Notes: generated by a model not told the origin, from the letters alone. 64,000 nt of DNA from Coenobita brevimanus (GCA_032717465.1 CM064681.1:14882510-14946509), one strand, 5' to 3'; positions 38,464 to 49,737 are shown, counted from the first letter of the stretch. A program made the numbers and translations.

Positions 38464-39247
38464 ACGGAACAGAGAAAGATAATGTACACTTTAAGTGAGA
38501 ATACTAAAAATCACTACTGTCCCGTAAAGTTCCAGGTTCAAAACAAAAGAGTTAGGTAAAATTACAAGTTAAAGTTTAATGCTCAAACTAACAACAAAAC
38601 ATTCAGGACTCATAAGGATAATGTAATGGCAAAAAACAGGTTAAATATATGGTTAACTGCAATAGCCTCTATTAACACAAAATTAGCAAGAGTAAATTTA
38701 TCTAAGTCAGCCCTGATAAAATGAGAAAGCAGGATAATACTCAGTGAATGCAAGATATATTATTACAGATACAAAATATTATCAAAAATGACTGACAATA
38801 AGAACCCTACATGAATTACAAAAACCTCACTAGGCCTACAAATCAACAACTTATGCTATACAGTACAAGAACAAAATGCAATAACACTTATACTCAAATT
38901 ACACAGCTGCTAGATGGTTGGAGACTTCCTGAGCACTCACAATAATAACTGTACAGGGGAGGACAGAGATGTGAACAAAATGAGGAGCAGATCTAAGTGG
39001 CAATGATGCAGAGACTGAGCTCATTATATAGGGGCCAGCAGAGCTTGATACAACTTGTAAGAAGGACGCGCAAATGAAGCCATGGGGACAAAGAGTTGAC
39101 AATCCTGCTCTGAACAACAGAAAGAACGACTTACTCTACTATAACGGTAGAAGGGTGGACTGAGGTAGAACACGCTCGTGATCAAACATGCAGCATGCTG
39201 TACGTTAGAATTACACAAAGGATGATGAAATCATAGGCTATGTAACA
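38460..39247 (-). repeat. Gmr1-like 3' LTR (788 bp)
   Basis: Plus-strand ends TGTTACGG ... ATGTAACA. Compared by eye with 42346-43133 it differs at about six positions and has the same length. Confidence 0.9.
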
Positions 39248-39308
39248 CCTCCCCACAAAGAAAAAGAAATTTACAAAGGAAATTTCTTATTACTCTAAAA
39301 CAATCTGT

Positions 39309-39650
39309 CTAAAGTCTAGATAAGCAATCTGCAATAACATTTTCTTTCCCCTTGACATGTTGTATGTCTAATGAATACTCCTGAAGAAGTAGACTCCATC
39401 TTGTCATTCTCTGATTTTTATCTTTAAACTTACTAAGGAATTTCAGTGGGTTATGATCGGTATAAATGACTATGGGGTCAAAACCAGAACACAAATAAAA
39501 TGAAAAATGCTGTAAACCCAAAATCAAGGCCAAAAGCTCTTTCTCAATAGTTGAGTAGTTCTTTTGAGGTGGAGTGAACTTCTTACTGTAATAAGATACA
39601 GGGTGTTCAATACCCTGATCATCCTCTGGCAGCAAAACACAACGAATGGA
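39309..39650 (-). pseudogene. Gmr1-like RNase H, N-terminally deleted
   Basis: Reads LLPEDDQGIEHPVSYYSKKF, STIEKELLALILGLQHF, YTDHNPLKFLSKF and HVKGKENVIADCLSRL, the retrotransposon RNase H core. The first catalytic Asp block and the whole RT are missing. It lies directly downstream of the integrase on the coding strand and close to the 3' LTR. Confidence 0.8.
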
Positions 39651-39654
39651 AGAC

Positions 39655-40675
39655 CTTTATCCCAGTCTTTCTGATGTTCCAAACAGTATATCTTGAGCAT
39701 CGATTTGAGTGTTTGATGATATCTCTCTAACGCTCCTTGGGTCTGGGGATGGTAAGCTGAAGACGTGATCTGGGTGATGCCCAACTCTTTCAGAGACTGC
39801 TTGAAAACATTTGACATGAAATTACTTCCCCGGTCTGACTGTACCTCCTTGGGCAGACCAAACTTTGTGAAGAACCCTAGCATTTCCTTAACCACGTTCT
39901 TTGCTGAGATATTTCTAAGTGGAATGGCTTCAGGATAACGAGTAGCCATATCAATCAGGGTCAACACATAAGAAAATCCTGAAGAAGTCTTAGGAAGAGG
40001 GCCCACAATATCCACGAACACACGGGTGAAAGGCGCCTCAAAAGGAGGAATGGGAACTAGAGGTGCAACCTTTTCGGTCTGATTACACTTCCCCACAACT
40101 TAACAGGTGTGACAAGACTTACAATACCAGGAAACATCCCTGAAGATACCTGGCCAGTAGCAGTGTTTCAAAATGCGTGCCACAGTCTTCCTCACTCCAA
40201 GGTGTCCTGTCAAACTGGAATCATGAGCCACTCTAATGATATCCTGCCTACAAACACGAGGGATGACAACTTGATGTACAACCTCCCATTCACAGTCAGC
40301 TGATACTGTTGGGGGTCTCCACTTCCTCATAAGTACTCCTGACTTTATATAATAACAAGTGGAAGCACCAGCTGACTCTTCCTCACTGCAAGCAGAGTTA
40401 GCTAGACCTTTCAACTCAGGGTCAGCAACCTGCAACTCAACCAACTCTTGACGAGACAAATTATCAACACTACGGGGTACTGCCTCATCTGGTGAGTGGT
40501 CCAAATTAGCAAGAAAAGTGTCAGCTAGGATAACATCATCATCATCATTATCCTCTAAATCACCAGTAACTTTAGACTTAGCCCTAGTGACAGCACATGC
40601 AGGGAACACATCAGGGACATCACAATCCTGGGTCGCAGCCACTGGCTCACTAGACAACTGAGGAGCTGGACACAC
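39655..40675 (-). pseudogene. Gmr1-like integrase, C-terminally deleted
   Basis: Spacer with CAVTRAKSK, then the zinc-binding H2C2 domain (HDSSLTGHLGVRKTVARIL ... CKSCHTC), then a stop near 40098, then the core: VDIVGPLPKTSSGF (first Asp), QSDRGSNFMS (second Asp) and TQGALERYHQTLK (Glu). It runs to DWDKGLPFV and then joins RNase H sequence abruptly, losing the C-terminal region. Confidence 0.85.
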
Positions 40676-40679
40676 TTAA

Positions 40680-41150
40680 CTTCCACCAATATCATTTCCA
40701 AGTAAGAATGTTACACCTGACATTGGGAGTGTTTCAACCAACCAACCATAACGGAACCATTAACAAAACCAGACTCTAAATTCACTCTGCACAGAGGAAC
40801 AGAGAAGTAATTATTCCCTACACCTTGTAAGATTACAGTTTCATCAGAGGAATTAACATTAGAGCCTAGAACACTGGTCAGCATAAGGGATTGGCATGCA
40901 CCTGTATCACGATATATTTTAACTGATTTCCTGTCATTACTGTCCAGAGGACTGACAAAACCATCAGACAGGAAATTAGCACATGAACTCTTGAGAGTGT
41001 CACCCACGTTACTGCTCAAAAGAGGAGCTCCATCATGAGAATTTAAGTTACCCCTCAAAGCAGGTTCCGTTAACTCAGTTAAAGAATTCTGGGAACTCTC
41101 AAGAGTGGACACTAGACCAATTGACTGAATATTTAAAGACTCCTTTTTGT
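40680..41150 (-). pseudogene. Gmr1-like protease
   Basis: Continues the gag frame. It has VKIYRDTGACQSLMLTSVL, the aspartic protease active site (DTGA), and after a frameshift near 40735 the block GVTFLLGNDIGG, a second conserved protease segment. A TAA near 40678 follows. Confidence 0.7.
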
Positions 41151-42291
41151 TCACATCACGCTGTCTCCTGAAACATTTCTCCGTAGTATGACCAAGCTTA
41201 CTACAATAAGTACATTTACTTTTCTGAAATCTAGAGGTGAAGCTGGTATTTACTTCCTGAGAAACATCATCTTTATTCTCTTTCCTGTTACCTGTACTCT
41301 GAGTAGAGGCAACGTACTAACTCTCAGCTTTCCCTTTTTCTTTAGAATATCTCTTGTGAGTGAGAACATATTCATCAGCTAAAACTGCAGCATCAGACAA
41401 ATTATCTATTCTTTTCTCATCAAGATATAGGCTTACATCTTTACTAATACATCTTTTGAAGTCCTCCAGCAAAATCATCTGCTTAAATTTGTCAAAATCA
41501 GAGTCCACATTCTTAGAATTTAACCACTGCTCTAACAGATCTTCTTTGATTTTTGCATACTCAACATGGGATTGCTTATCTTGCTTGTAAGTTGTCCTAA
41601 ATTTTACTCTATAAACTTCAGGAACAAGCTCATAGGCCTTAAGAATCAAGCTCTTAACTACATCATAATTATCAGATTGATCCTGAGGCAAAGATGCATA
41701 AGTTACTTGAGCTTTACCAGTGAGAACAGTTTGAAGGAGTACTGGCCAATACTTTTTGGGCCAATTAAAACCTGTAGCTACCGTCTCAGACAACTGAAAA
41801 TACTTTGTTAAATCAGATTCATTAAAAGGAGGGACAAGTTTAACATTTTTAGCCACATCAAAATCATCAGAGCTAGATGATCCAGTTCCACCTTGTTTCA
41901 TGCGATACTCATGGTCTGCCTGAATCCTAGCAATTTCAACTTGTGCCTCAGCCTCCTTAGAACGGGCCTGAAATTCAGCCTCCTTAGCACGAGACTCCGC
42001 CTCCTTAGCCTGAGCCTCCTGCAGGGCTAGCTGTAACTTAGCTAATTCAATCTGCGTTTGCTCATTTGGAGGAGTTACATTAAACAAGCTTTCATAAATC
42101 ATGTCAACAATTTGATCTTTAGAATGATGAGAGCGAACAGCAATTCCCAATTGTTGAGCAACAAGCTTAAGTTCATTCTTTGTTCTGTTTTCTACATCAC
42201 ACACTGTTTGCACATTTGACAAAAAATCTTTGGCTTCATCAAGTGTAGAAATAGTAGACATCATGAATAAGTAACAGTCACAAAATATCAA
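41150..42291 (-). pseudogene. Gmr1-like gag with CCHC knuckle
   Basis: Begins near 42258 with MSTISTLDEAKDFLSNV; an Ala/Glu-rich coiled coil (about residues 85-140) is followed by a capsid-like region (YFQLSETVATGFNWPKKYW). TAG at 41319-41317 interrupts it; the frame then goes on to a zinc knuckle CTYCSKLGHTTEKC (near 41200). It would form the particle and bind RNA. Confidence 0.75.
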
Positions 42292-42345
42292 GCAATATCC
42301 TTATGATAATATCCTGAATATCCTGATGAGAGGTCGCCAAATTTA

Positions 42346-43129
42346 TGTTACGGAACAGAGAAAGATAATGTACACTTTAAGTGAGAATACTAAAAATCAC
42401 TACTGTCCCGTAAAGTTCCAGGTTCAAAACAAAAGAGTTAGGTAAAATTACAAGTTAAAGTTTAATGCTCAAACTAACAACAAAACATTCAGGACTCATA
42501 AGGATAATGTAATGGCAAAAAACAGGTTAAATATATGGTTAACTGCAATAGCCTCTATTAACACAAAATTAGCAAGAGTAAATTTATCTAAGTCAGCCCT
42601 GATAAAATGAGAAAGCAGGATAATACTCAGTGAATGCAAGATATATTATTACAGATACAAAATATTATCAAAAATGACTGACAATAAGAACCCTACATGA
42701 AATACAAAAACCTCACTAGGCCTACAAATTAACAACTTATGCTATACAGTACAAGAACAAAATGCAATAACACTTATACTCAAATTACACAGCTGCTAGA
42801 TGGTTGGAGACTTCCTGAGCACTCACAATAATAACTGTACAGGGGAGGACAGAGATGTGAACAAAATGAGGAGCAGATCCAAGTGGCAATGATGCAGAGA
42901 CTGAGCTCATTATATAGGGGCCAGCAGAGCTTGATACAACTTGTAAGAAGGACGCGCAAATGAAGCCATGGGGACAAAGAGTTGACAATCCTGCTCTGAA
43001 CAACAGAAAGAACGACTTACTCTACTATAACGGTAGAAGGATGGACTGAGGTAGAGCACGCTCGTGATCAAACATGCAGCATGCTGTACGTTAGAATTAC
43101 ACAAAGTATGATGAAATCATAGGCTATGT

Positions 43130-43133
<4 letters not shown>
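42346..43133 (-). repeat. Gmr1-like 5' LTR (788 bp)
   Basis: Same ends and length as the other LTR. About 99% identical by eye, which implies a recent insertion. Confidence 0.9.
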
Positions 43134-43206
<73 letters not shown>

Positions 43207-43471
43207 AAATGGGTGAAAATAACATAGATTCATAATTGTACCATCCATAAATCGCCGATTTCTGGTACACTTGACTAGCTGATACTGTTGTTTCCACTAA
43301 CACACTAGGAGAAGGTCTTACGCGTCTGCCTGCCACGAACCACCTGCGAAATTTGAAAAATATGCACACAATATGCCTTGCAATTGCGAATCATACGGCG
43401 TATGACGACGGGTCTATGGCGGCTCCTATGGACCATCGTACGAGGTACGATGACGGAAGGGTACGGGTTAA

Positions 43472-44307
43472 GTGTTACAGGTAAGGTGTATGGCAGAGTG
43501 TTAATTAAGAGAGTTAGAGAGGGTACAGAGGGTATGATTGGTGATGAGCAATGTGGCTTTAGGAGAGAGAGGGAAAGCATGGATCAGGTGTTTACTGTGA
43601 GACAGGTGTGTGAAAAGTATTTGATGAAAGATAAGGATGTGTTTGGGACGTTCATGGGTTTAGAAAAAGTGTATGACAGAATTGGTAGGGAGGATTTGTG
43701 GACTGTTTTGAGATTGTTTGGACTTAATGGTAGGTTGTTAAAAGGTGTGAAAAGTTTTTATTTAACAGTAGAGCGTTGGGTAATACTGCGTGTGACTGGT
43801 TTCCCATGAGAGTGGGTCTGGGGCAGGGATGTGTGATGTCACCTTAGTTGATCAACTTTGAATGGTGCTGTAGGGGTGGTGAATGCGAGAGTGTTAGGTG
43901 AAGGTTTGAATCTGGTGAATGCTAAATCAGCTGCAGCTTGCAGATGATAATGTACTGGTGGCTGATTCGAAGGGGTGAGTGAGACAATTGGGAGAGGAGT
44001 GTGGAATAGTGTGTGAAAGAAGGAAATTGAGAGTAAATGAGAATAAGATTAAAGTGATGAAGTGTACAAGGTTGGTAGATGGTAGGAGGATGAATATAGT
44101 TTTGAATGGTGAGTTGCCTAAGGAGGTAGAGTGTTATAAGTATTTAGGGTCACATGTTGCTGTGGATGGAAGAATAGATGCAGAATTGAAGTTTAAAATG
44201 AATGAAGTAGGAAAGGTGCTGGAAGGAGTGAAAAAGTGTTTAGACGTCATTTGCTTAGAATGAATGTAATGAGAAGCCTGTATGAGGGTGTAATAGTACC
44301 TACTGCA
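43472..44307 (+). pseudogene. RTE-1 reverse transcriptase core
   Basis: Reads GKVYGRVLIKRVREG, IGDEQCGFRRERESMDQVF, GTFMGLEKVYDRIGREDLW, then QGCVMSP after a frameshift, then a broken active-site region (LQLADDNVL) and CYKYLGSHVAVDG. It ends at EGVIVPTAL where the TTAA of the next insertion begins. Confidence 0.7.
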
Positions 44308-45068
44308 TTAACCCGTCACGTCCCGACCGATTTTCCACCACTGACTCCCCCCAGTCCCGACCAATTTTGGAAAAAAAAAATTTTTGCTCAAACCTCCGCT
44401 TTTGGTGAGAAACAAGGAAAATTCATAGAGAAATCGCTCACCTGAGGTTTAAAATACTCGATACAGATAGCAGTACTCCTTACCTTACTGGGTTTTCTAT
44501 CAGGCTGGCTCCAAAGAAAACGAGTTCTATGGGAGGGTAACTATTCCACACCACTCATAAACGGTATTTATTTATTTATTTGATATGAATTTATATGCAG
44601 TACAAGAGTATATTGGTTTTCAAACAGTAATATAGGCAATATAAGCATTGTTTCACTCACTAACACAACAACATACCTGACCTTTTTTGGCGACATTACC
44701 TGATCATCATTTCTGAATGTTTCCTCCTCTAATGCTACGTAAACTTTGTCCTCCACATTATCATCGATTGGGAAATCACTCTGGCCCTGAATGCCTTTAT
44801 TGGCGAGGTCACTGGTAACAGGTGAATTGCCGAGACAATGGTGTGCGGGGGGGGGAGGTCATGAGGGGTAAGGCACTGTCCCTGCCTGGCATCTTGTAGA
44901 GGAATAGAGGAAGATGTCCCATGTATACATACCAAAAATCACACGTGAAAACTGAAAATTATGCAAATTATTAACCTAGCAATTGCGCGATGTACCGGTA
45001 CGTCAACGGGTCTAGCTGTGACAAAACGTTATGATGTACCCATACATCAATGGGATGCCTCAGGTTAA
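44308..45068. mobile_element. TTAA element 3 (761 bp) inside RTE-1
   Basis: Starts TTAACCCGTCACGTCCCG and ends as the inverse of TTAACCTGAGGCATCCC, TTAA on both sides. No coding capacity. It is clearly similar to 52679-53503 (TTTTGGTGAGAAAC, AGAGAAATCGCTCACCTGAG, GGCTGGCT, ATTTATTTATTTG, CTGCCTGGCATCTTGTAGAG). Removal leaves one TTAA and rejoins the LINE frame. Confidence 0.85.
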
Positions 45069-45283
45069 ATGAGGCTGAGACATGGAATATGGATGTAGCA
45101 GAGAGGAAAAATTTGAATGTAATGGAAATTAGGTGTCTGAGGAGTATGTGTGGAGTGACGCATATGGATCAAGTGAGAAATGATGAAGTGCGAAGGAGAA
45201 CTAAAGTAATGTGGGAGATGGCTGATTGAGTTGAGCACAAAGTGTTGTGATAGTCTGGGCATATGGAGTGAATGGATGTAGAG
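45069..45283 (+). pseudogene. RTE-1 downstream of RT
   Basis: Reads EAETWNMDVAERKNLNVMEI then RCLRSMCGVTHMDQVRNDEV, the region behind the RT thumb that is also seen in the second RTE-like LINE (RGACGVTWRDRLTNEDI). It ends in the hAT target site. Confidence 0.65.
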
Positions 45284-45923
45284 TAGAGATGGAAAACTCG
45301 ATTCACTTTGGTGACTCGAGTTTTTATGAGTCACTCACCGAAGAGAATCGGGTAGTTGAGTCACTCGATTCACCAAGTCAGTAGCCTGGCTGCAGCAACC
45401 GTTACTTCTGCCAGCCGAGTAGCCGAGCAAGTCGGTGTTGGGTGAGAGAGCGTAGCTCGCTCGCTCAACACTCGGTTAATCATTGAATGTTGCCAACTCT
45501 CTCCTATTCATTATTTACTGGCGTTCAAATATTGACCTGATGTAAGAAAATTTTAATAATCGGGGTAAAGAATGAAACACCATTATTACATAAAAAAAAA
45601 AAAACTTACTATTTCGTTAAACAAATTGAATAAATGACATATTTAGAGCAAAAATAAACATAATCCATTAAACTGTGGCATTTAAATTCTATCTTTCTAT
45701 CTAATGGCCGACGCCATTATCCTCGATGGGGTTACCAAGACTGAATCGTCTCCAAACCAACCTTTCTCCCACCAGACATGACCTTCCTCCCACTCAAACC
45801 CACTCGCCCTCATATTCCTCCTCACTCCATCCCTCCACCTCATTCTTGGTCTCCCCCTACCACTAATCCCTCACACCTCACTCTCAATCTTTCACTCTCC
45901 ATACATTTCATAATATACGCTCT

Positions 45924-46611
45924 TTACAAATTAGCATTTAAAAAAACAAGTTCACGGACCTTTCCAGGGCTAAGTCTGTTTCTCCTATCAGTTATGATTT
46001 GTCCTGTCTTTGAAAAGATGCGCTCTGATGGCACTGAAGTAGCAACAACGCAGAGCCTAGTCTTCATAACTGCACAAGTGTTCTTAAAAACTAGGGCACG
46101 AGATCTCCACCATTCCAAGGGGTCGGCTGTTCGGGGTATGAGCTGCTCAGAAAGGAATCCTTTAACCTCCAACGTTGCCTCAGTTATGGGATTTTGGGTC
46201 CCTGGCCTCAGGCTGGTGACTCGCTCCTCAAAATCTGCCCAGACAAGAGGAACTGTATCCGTAGGAGGAATGGAGGGTGGTTCATCTTCCCCCTCCTCTG
46301 TGCTGGGTGTTGCTATTGGCGGTGGTCTTGCTACCCTTGATGCAGCTGCAACTTTGTCTACTACCCTCGTCACGGCATTCTCTGCGTGTTTCTCATGAAT
46401 GAATGCATGTTTCTTGAACCTGGGACCCAAGAGTGCAGCCTCTGCTAGGACGTTCACCTGCTCAATTCCCCCAAATCGTTTATGCAATTCTGCCATAAGG
46501 ATGTTAGTCATCTCACGGACTGGCTGGTGGGTGGACGAATTTCTCTGCCAGTGTGCAGTAGCCCTCTGGAGCCCTCGTGCCATCAGGATGGCTATAGAGC
46601 CTGTCACAAAC
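45924..46611 (-). CDS. hAT transposase, exon 2 (C-terminal part and dimerisation domain)
   Basis: Follows the acceptor TTCCTATTTCAG; AG plus G at the junction gives Arg, leaving the frame intact. It reads FVTGSIAILMARGLQ and ends with the hAT dimerisation domain, WWRSRALVFKNT then VVATSVPSERIFSKTGQI and ELVFLNANL, TAA at 45926-45924. The catalytic Glu is expected in this part. The 484-bp intron (47095-46612) holds no other gene. Confidence 0.9.
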
Positions 46612-47095
46612 CTGAAATAGGAAGACATGTAGGCTACTATAATTATGTAAAATTATATTGTTTACTATACAGTTTTATTCTCTTATTGCAAAATTGTATA
46701 CTTATGCAATCATCCTTTATTAACTCACTATCCCCTCCCACTCTCTCTCCCCTTGACCAGATTATTCGCTCTTTAATCTTCTTTATCACTTTTTCTTCCT
46801 CCTCTCTGTCTAACATCTTTTTGCGTTTTCTAGCAGAAGTAGTAGATGTAGCAATAGCTGTTGACATGTGCATAAAACCCACGGCATAAGAGGGGTGGCA
46901 AGAACGTAGTGCACATGTTATTTCCTCCCCTTTTTGGTCCTCTCAGGACAAGTCTGATCGTGGGTGCGATCCCACTCTTGTGGTGGAGGGGGTGGTTCGG
47001 CCAGACCACTTGGGGATCAACAACATCAACTCCGTACTATATTAATATGAATCACATGATGAATAAATTAAGTGCATATAGTAATTTGTACATAC

Positions 47096-48324
47096 CTTTC
47101 TGAGCTCAGCTCCACAGTCACTTCCTCAAAGGGCTGAAGGACTTCACATGCTTCATTAATAATTTCCCACTCTTCCAGAGATAGTGCCGGGAGCTGGGGA
47201 TTTACTATGGCCAATGTGGAGATGAGAGGTTCCTTGACTTCAATGATGCGCCTCAACATGTAATAAGTGGAATTCCAACGCGTAGCTATGTCTTGTTTCA
47301 GTCGCAGTTGAGGCTGTCCCATTTGCAGCTGTACCTCTCGAAGCTTAGCAGAGGCTACAGTGCTTCTTCGCGTGTATTCTGTAATGCCTTTTACTTTCTG
47401 TATGATCTCCTCAATCTGCTTCTGTTGGATTCCATATCTTACGATCAGATTTAAAATATGAGCAAAACACCTCAGGTGATTCCAGTGTAGTACATCACTA
47501 ACCGCCTTCTTTATATTAGCTGCACTGTCAGTGACACAGGCCACAATTTTGCCACTGATACCCCATTCAGTGGCTATTGATCTCAATTCTTTAGCCAGAT
47601 TTTCAGCTGTGTGGTGTTCATTGACCTCGAAGCAGTCCAGTAAATTTGATTCAAGCTTAAAGTCATTTACGTAATGGCAAGTTACAGACATGTAGCCAGT
47701 TGTTGTGTTGGACGTCCAGCAGTCAGTTGTTAAGCATACAGCGGGAGCAGCCTTGATTTTCTCGAGAAGGTCAGTTTTCACTTTATTGAATAAGTGAGGT
47801 ATCATTTGCTGGGATATTGTGGGTCTGCTAGGAAGTACATAGGAGGGATTAAGGGCTTTTGTGTACTCCCTAAAACCTCTGTCATCCACAATCGAAAATG
47901 GCTGGAAGTCTGTAGCAATCATTGTAACCAAGGACTGGTCTATCTTGCTCTGCTGTAAGGGCATCATGGGCCTTGACACAAATCCTCCCATACAAGTTTG
48001 CCGCTGCCTTTTTATCGGTGGTTGTTCTTGTCCTGATGTGTTTGTACTGTTGCTGGTGGTGGTTGTTGCAGATGTGCTGTTCGAAGCAAGAGATGTCATT
48101 GCTGAAGTTGTTTGTGCAACTGGAGTACTAGTATGATTCTGAACGTCTTGCCTGTCCTCTTGTAGGTGTACTGTTGGGTGTTTGCTTTTTAAATGTCTTC
48201 TCATGTTTGACGTGCTTCCCCCCCGGAAAGATAATACCAACTTGCATAGCTGGCATCGGGCATGTGTTTGGTTTTCGACAGTAAAATGCATCCAAACAGA
48301 ACTTTTTCTCCTTGAACTATTCAT
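47096..48324 (-). CDS. hAT transposase, exon 1 (BED finger and catalytic core)
   Basis: Starts at ATG 48324 (MNSSRRKSSVWMHF). A BED zinc finger lies at residues 24-49 (C24, C27, H44, H49). The core has LTTDCWTSNTTTGY with the first catalytic Asp and VACVTDSAANIKKAV with the second. The exon ends at the donor AAG|GTATGT (47095). Together with exon 2 it gives 638 codons plus stop. It cuts and rejoins the element at 8-bp target sites. No frame defect is seen. Confidence 0.9.
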
Positions 48325-49254
48325 TATTCTTTGAGCTGACTTTTTCTCCTCCTACCTTGTTTAATATTCAGCTCTACATCTCATCCCAAGCACTGCGAGG
48401 GGACGCAGATAACTGAGGCACTGAGAGGATTGCATTAAAAAAACGTTAAAAAGCGTTAAGCCATTCTGAGGTGATGTAAATAGCTTTAAATTATTAGTAC
48501 GATAAAGAAAAACATTTAGATTGCTTAATAATTTATTATTTTATTGCTAGAATAAAACAGATATGAAAAACACAGCGACCTGTTATTTAAAATCCTTCCC
48601 AATTCGTGAGTCACCAGTGACTCGGTGAGCCGGGTTTGGCCGGGCCCCACCGCATCTGTCCGGGGTGGCCTGAGTCATGTAATTCGAGTTCTACAATATC
48701 TTCTTCACACTCAATAATCAAGGCTGGAACACACTGCCTGCAAGTGGTCCTGTGCTATGAGTGGTAATGTGTGCTCACACTACTGTTCATACCAAGCAGT
48801 GGTGTGAACACAGCAATACTTATACCGCGACCGGGTATTTCAAACTCGTGAGTGCTGAGTGGTGAGCCGGGTCGGGCCCCGCCACATTTGCCCGGAGCGG
48901 CCTGAGTCAGTCGAGTTCTAACGTTGTAAGTCACTCGTGACTCGTGAGTCGTGACACTCGTGTCCATAACTCGAGGCTGAAACCCGCAGCCTGCCACGAG
49001 CTGAAGGTCTGGTCACTTGATCAGTGAACAGCCAGTGATGGTGTGGTATGAGTGGTGGTGTCACTGGTGTGTCCTCATACCAGGCAGTGATATGAGCAGT
49101 GCACATACTACTCTCGAGTCTCAACCGAAATATAATGCTAGAATTTAAACTAATACTAAGTGAACGAGTTAATGAAAACAATGACTCGATACACCCGATT
49201 CAGCGAAAGGAATCGTTCGATTTGAACGATTGACTCGCGAGTCTTACATCACTA
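48325..49254. other. hAT 5' non-coding end with subterminal repeats
   Basis: Non-coding promoter side of the transposase. Repeated GTGACTCG, GAGTCA and GGCCGG(G/C) motifs, and a roughly 60-bp block around GGGCCCCGCC(A/G)CAT that is duplicated (48641 and 48873). Such repeats are typical transposase-binding sites. Confidence 0.6.
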
Positions 49255-49490
49255 ATGTAGAGCGATTGGTGAAAAAGATAACTGGATCTGATGTGAGAGG
49301 TGCAAGGCTGAGAGGAAGGCCATGAATAGAATGGATAGACAGTGTGAAGAGAGCGTTAGATGCGAGAGGGATGTCTGCAGAGTAAGGAAGAGTGGCTGCA
49401 CATGATAGGAATGATTGGAGGGAATTATCGTGAATTAATAAATGGTGACGTGGCCCTGAGGGAATATTCTCCCGTATTTGGACGGATCAG
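49255..49490 (+). pseudogene. RTE-1 3' end
   Basis: Reads RLVKKITGSDVRGARLRGRP then EWIDSVKRALDARG and DRNDWRELS, the usual last block of RTE-like LINE ORFs with two stops, then a short untranslated tail ending near TGATCAGGTCAGG. Confidence 0.65.
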
Positions 49491-49634
49491 TTGATCAGGT
49501 CAGGTGTGGGTAAGGGGATGGGTCCATTATGATGTTGCAGGAGGAAACTTGCTCTGCTGTTGGGCTCTGCTGCGGATGTCGCTGATTACTGTACACTGCG
49601 CTCTTGACGCTCATGCGGTGTGGTGCAGTGAGGC

Positions 49635-49737
49635 TCTATCCCTTCTTCCCTTGGGACTAAGATACAAATAATTGTGTGTGTCTCGGCTACCCCCCTTTCT
49701 TTGAGGGAAGCAGCCAAGGTATATAAATAGTCAGATA
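49635..49737 (+). repeat. Dispersed 3'-tail repeat, copy 2
   Basis: Shares the GTCTCGGCTACC, GGAAGCAGCC and TATATAAATAG/GATA-tail layout with 36500-36640. Confidence 0.5.

Larger units (their letters stand above)
38460..43133 (-). mobile_element. Gmr1-like Ty3/gypsy element with integrase before RNase H; RT deleted
   Basis: Two 788-bp LTRs flank a minus-strand interior: gag, zinc knuckle, protease, integrase, RNase H. The primer-site candidate TTTGGCGACC follows the 5' LTR and a purine tract TTGTGGGGAGG precedes the 3' LTR. Integrase upstream of RT/RNase H is the order of Gmr1-type elements, a gypsy lineage with copia-like order. The RT and the integrase C terminus are missing. It sits in a (TA)n tract, so the target duplication cannot be resolved. 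Confidence 0.85.
38047..43471. mobile_element. TTAA element 2, itself entered by an LTR retrotransposon
   Basis: Starts TTAACCCATACCC (38047) and ends as the inverse of TTAACCCGTACCC (43471). Its own sequence (38051-38459 and 43134-43467) matches elements 44308-45068 and 52679-53503 in the GGCTCAAACAT, TTTTGGTGAGAAAC and CAATTGCG regions. It carries a (TA)n tract into which the Gmr1-like element inserted. Removing 38047-43467 leaves one TTAA and rejoins the RTE-1 RT frame through the CLLSVTGKVYGR block. Confidence 0.85.
45276..49262 (-). mobile_element. hAT transposon with 8-bp target duplication, apparently autonomous
   Basis: Element 45284-49254 (3971 bp). Ends TAGAGATGGAAAACTC and the inverse of TAGTGATGTAAGACTC (16 bp, three mismatches). 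The target duplication ATGTAGAG is perfect (45276-45283, 49255-49262). Both subterminal regions are packed with GACTCG/GAGTCA-type motifs. It encodes one transposase with a single intron and no visible lesion. It lies within the RTE-1 LINE. Confidence 0.9.

Noticed and set aside
46909..47060. Short open frame in the hAT intron
   Set aside because: It lies between a matched donor and acceptor of the transposase and has no coding signature.
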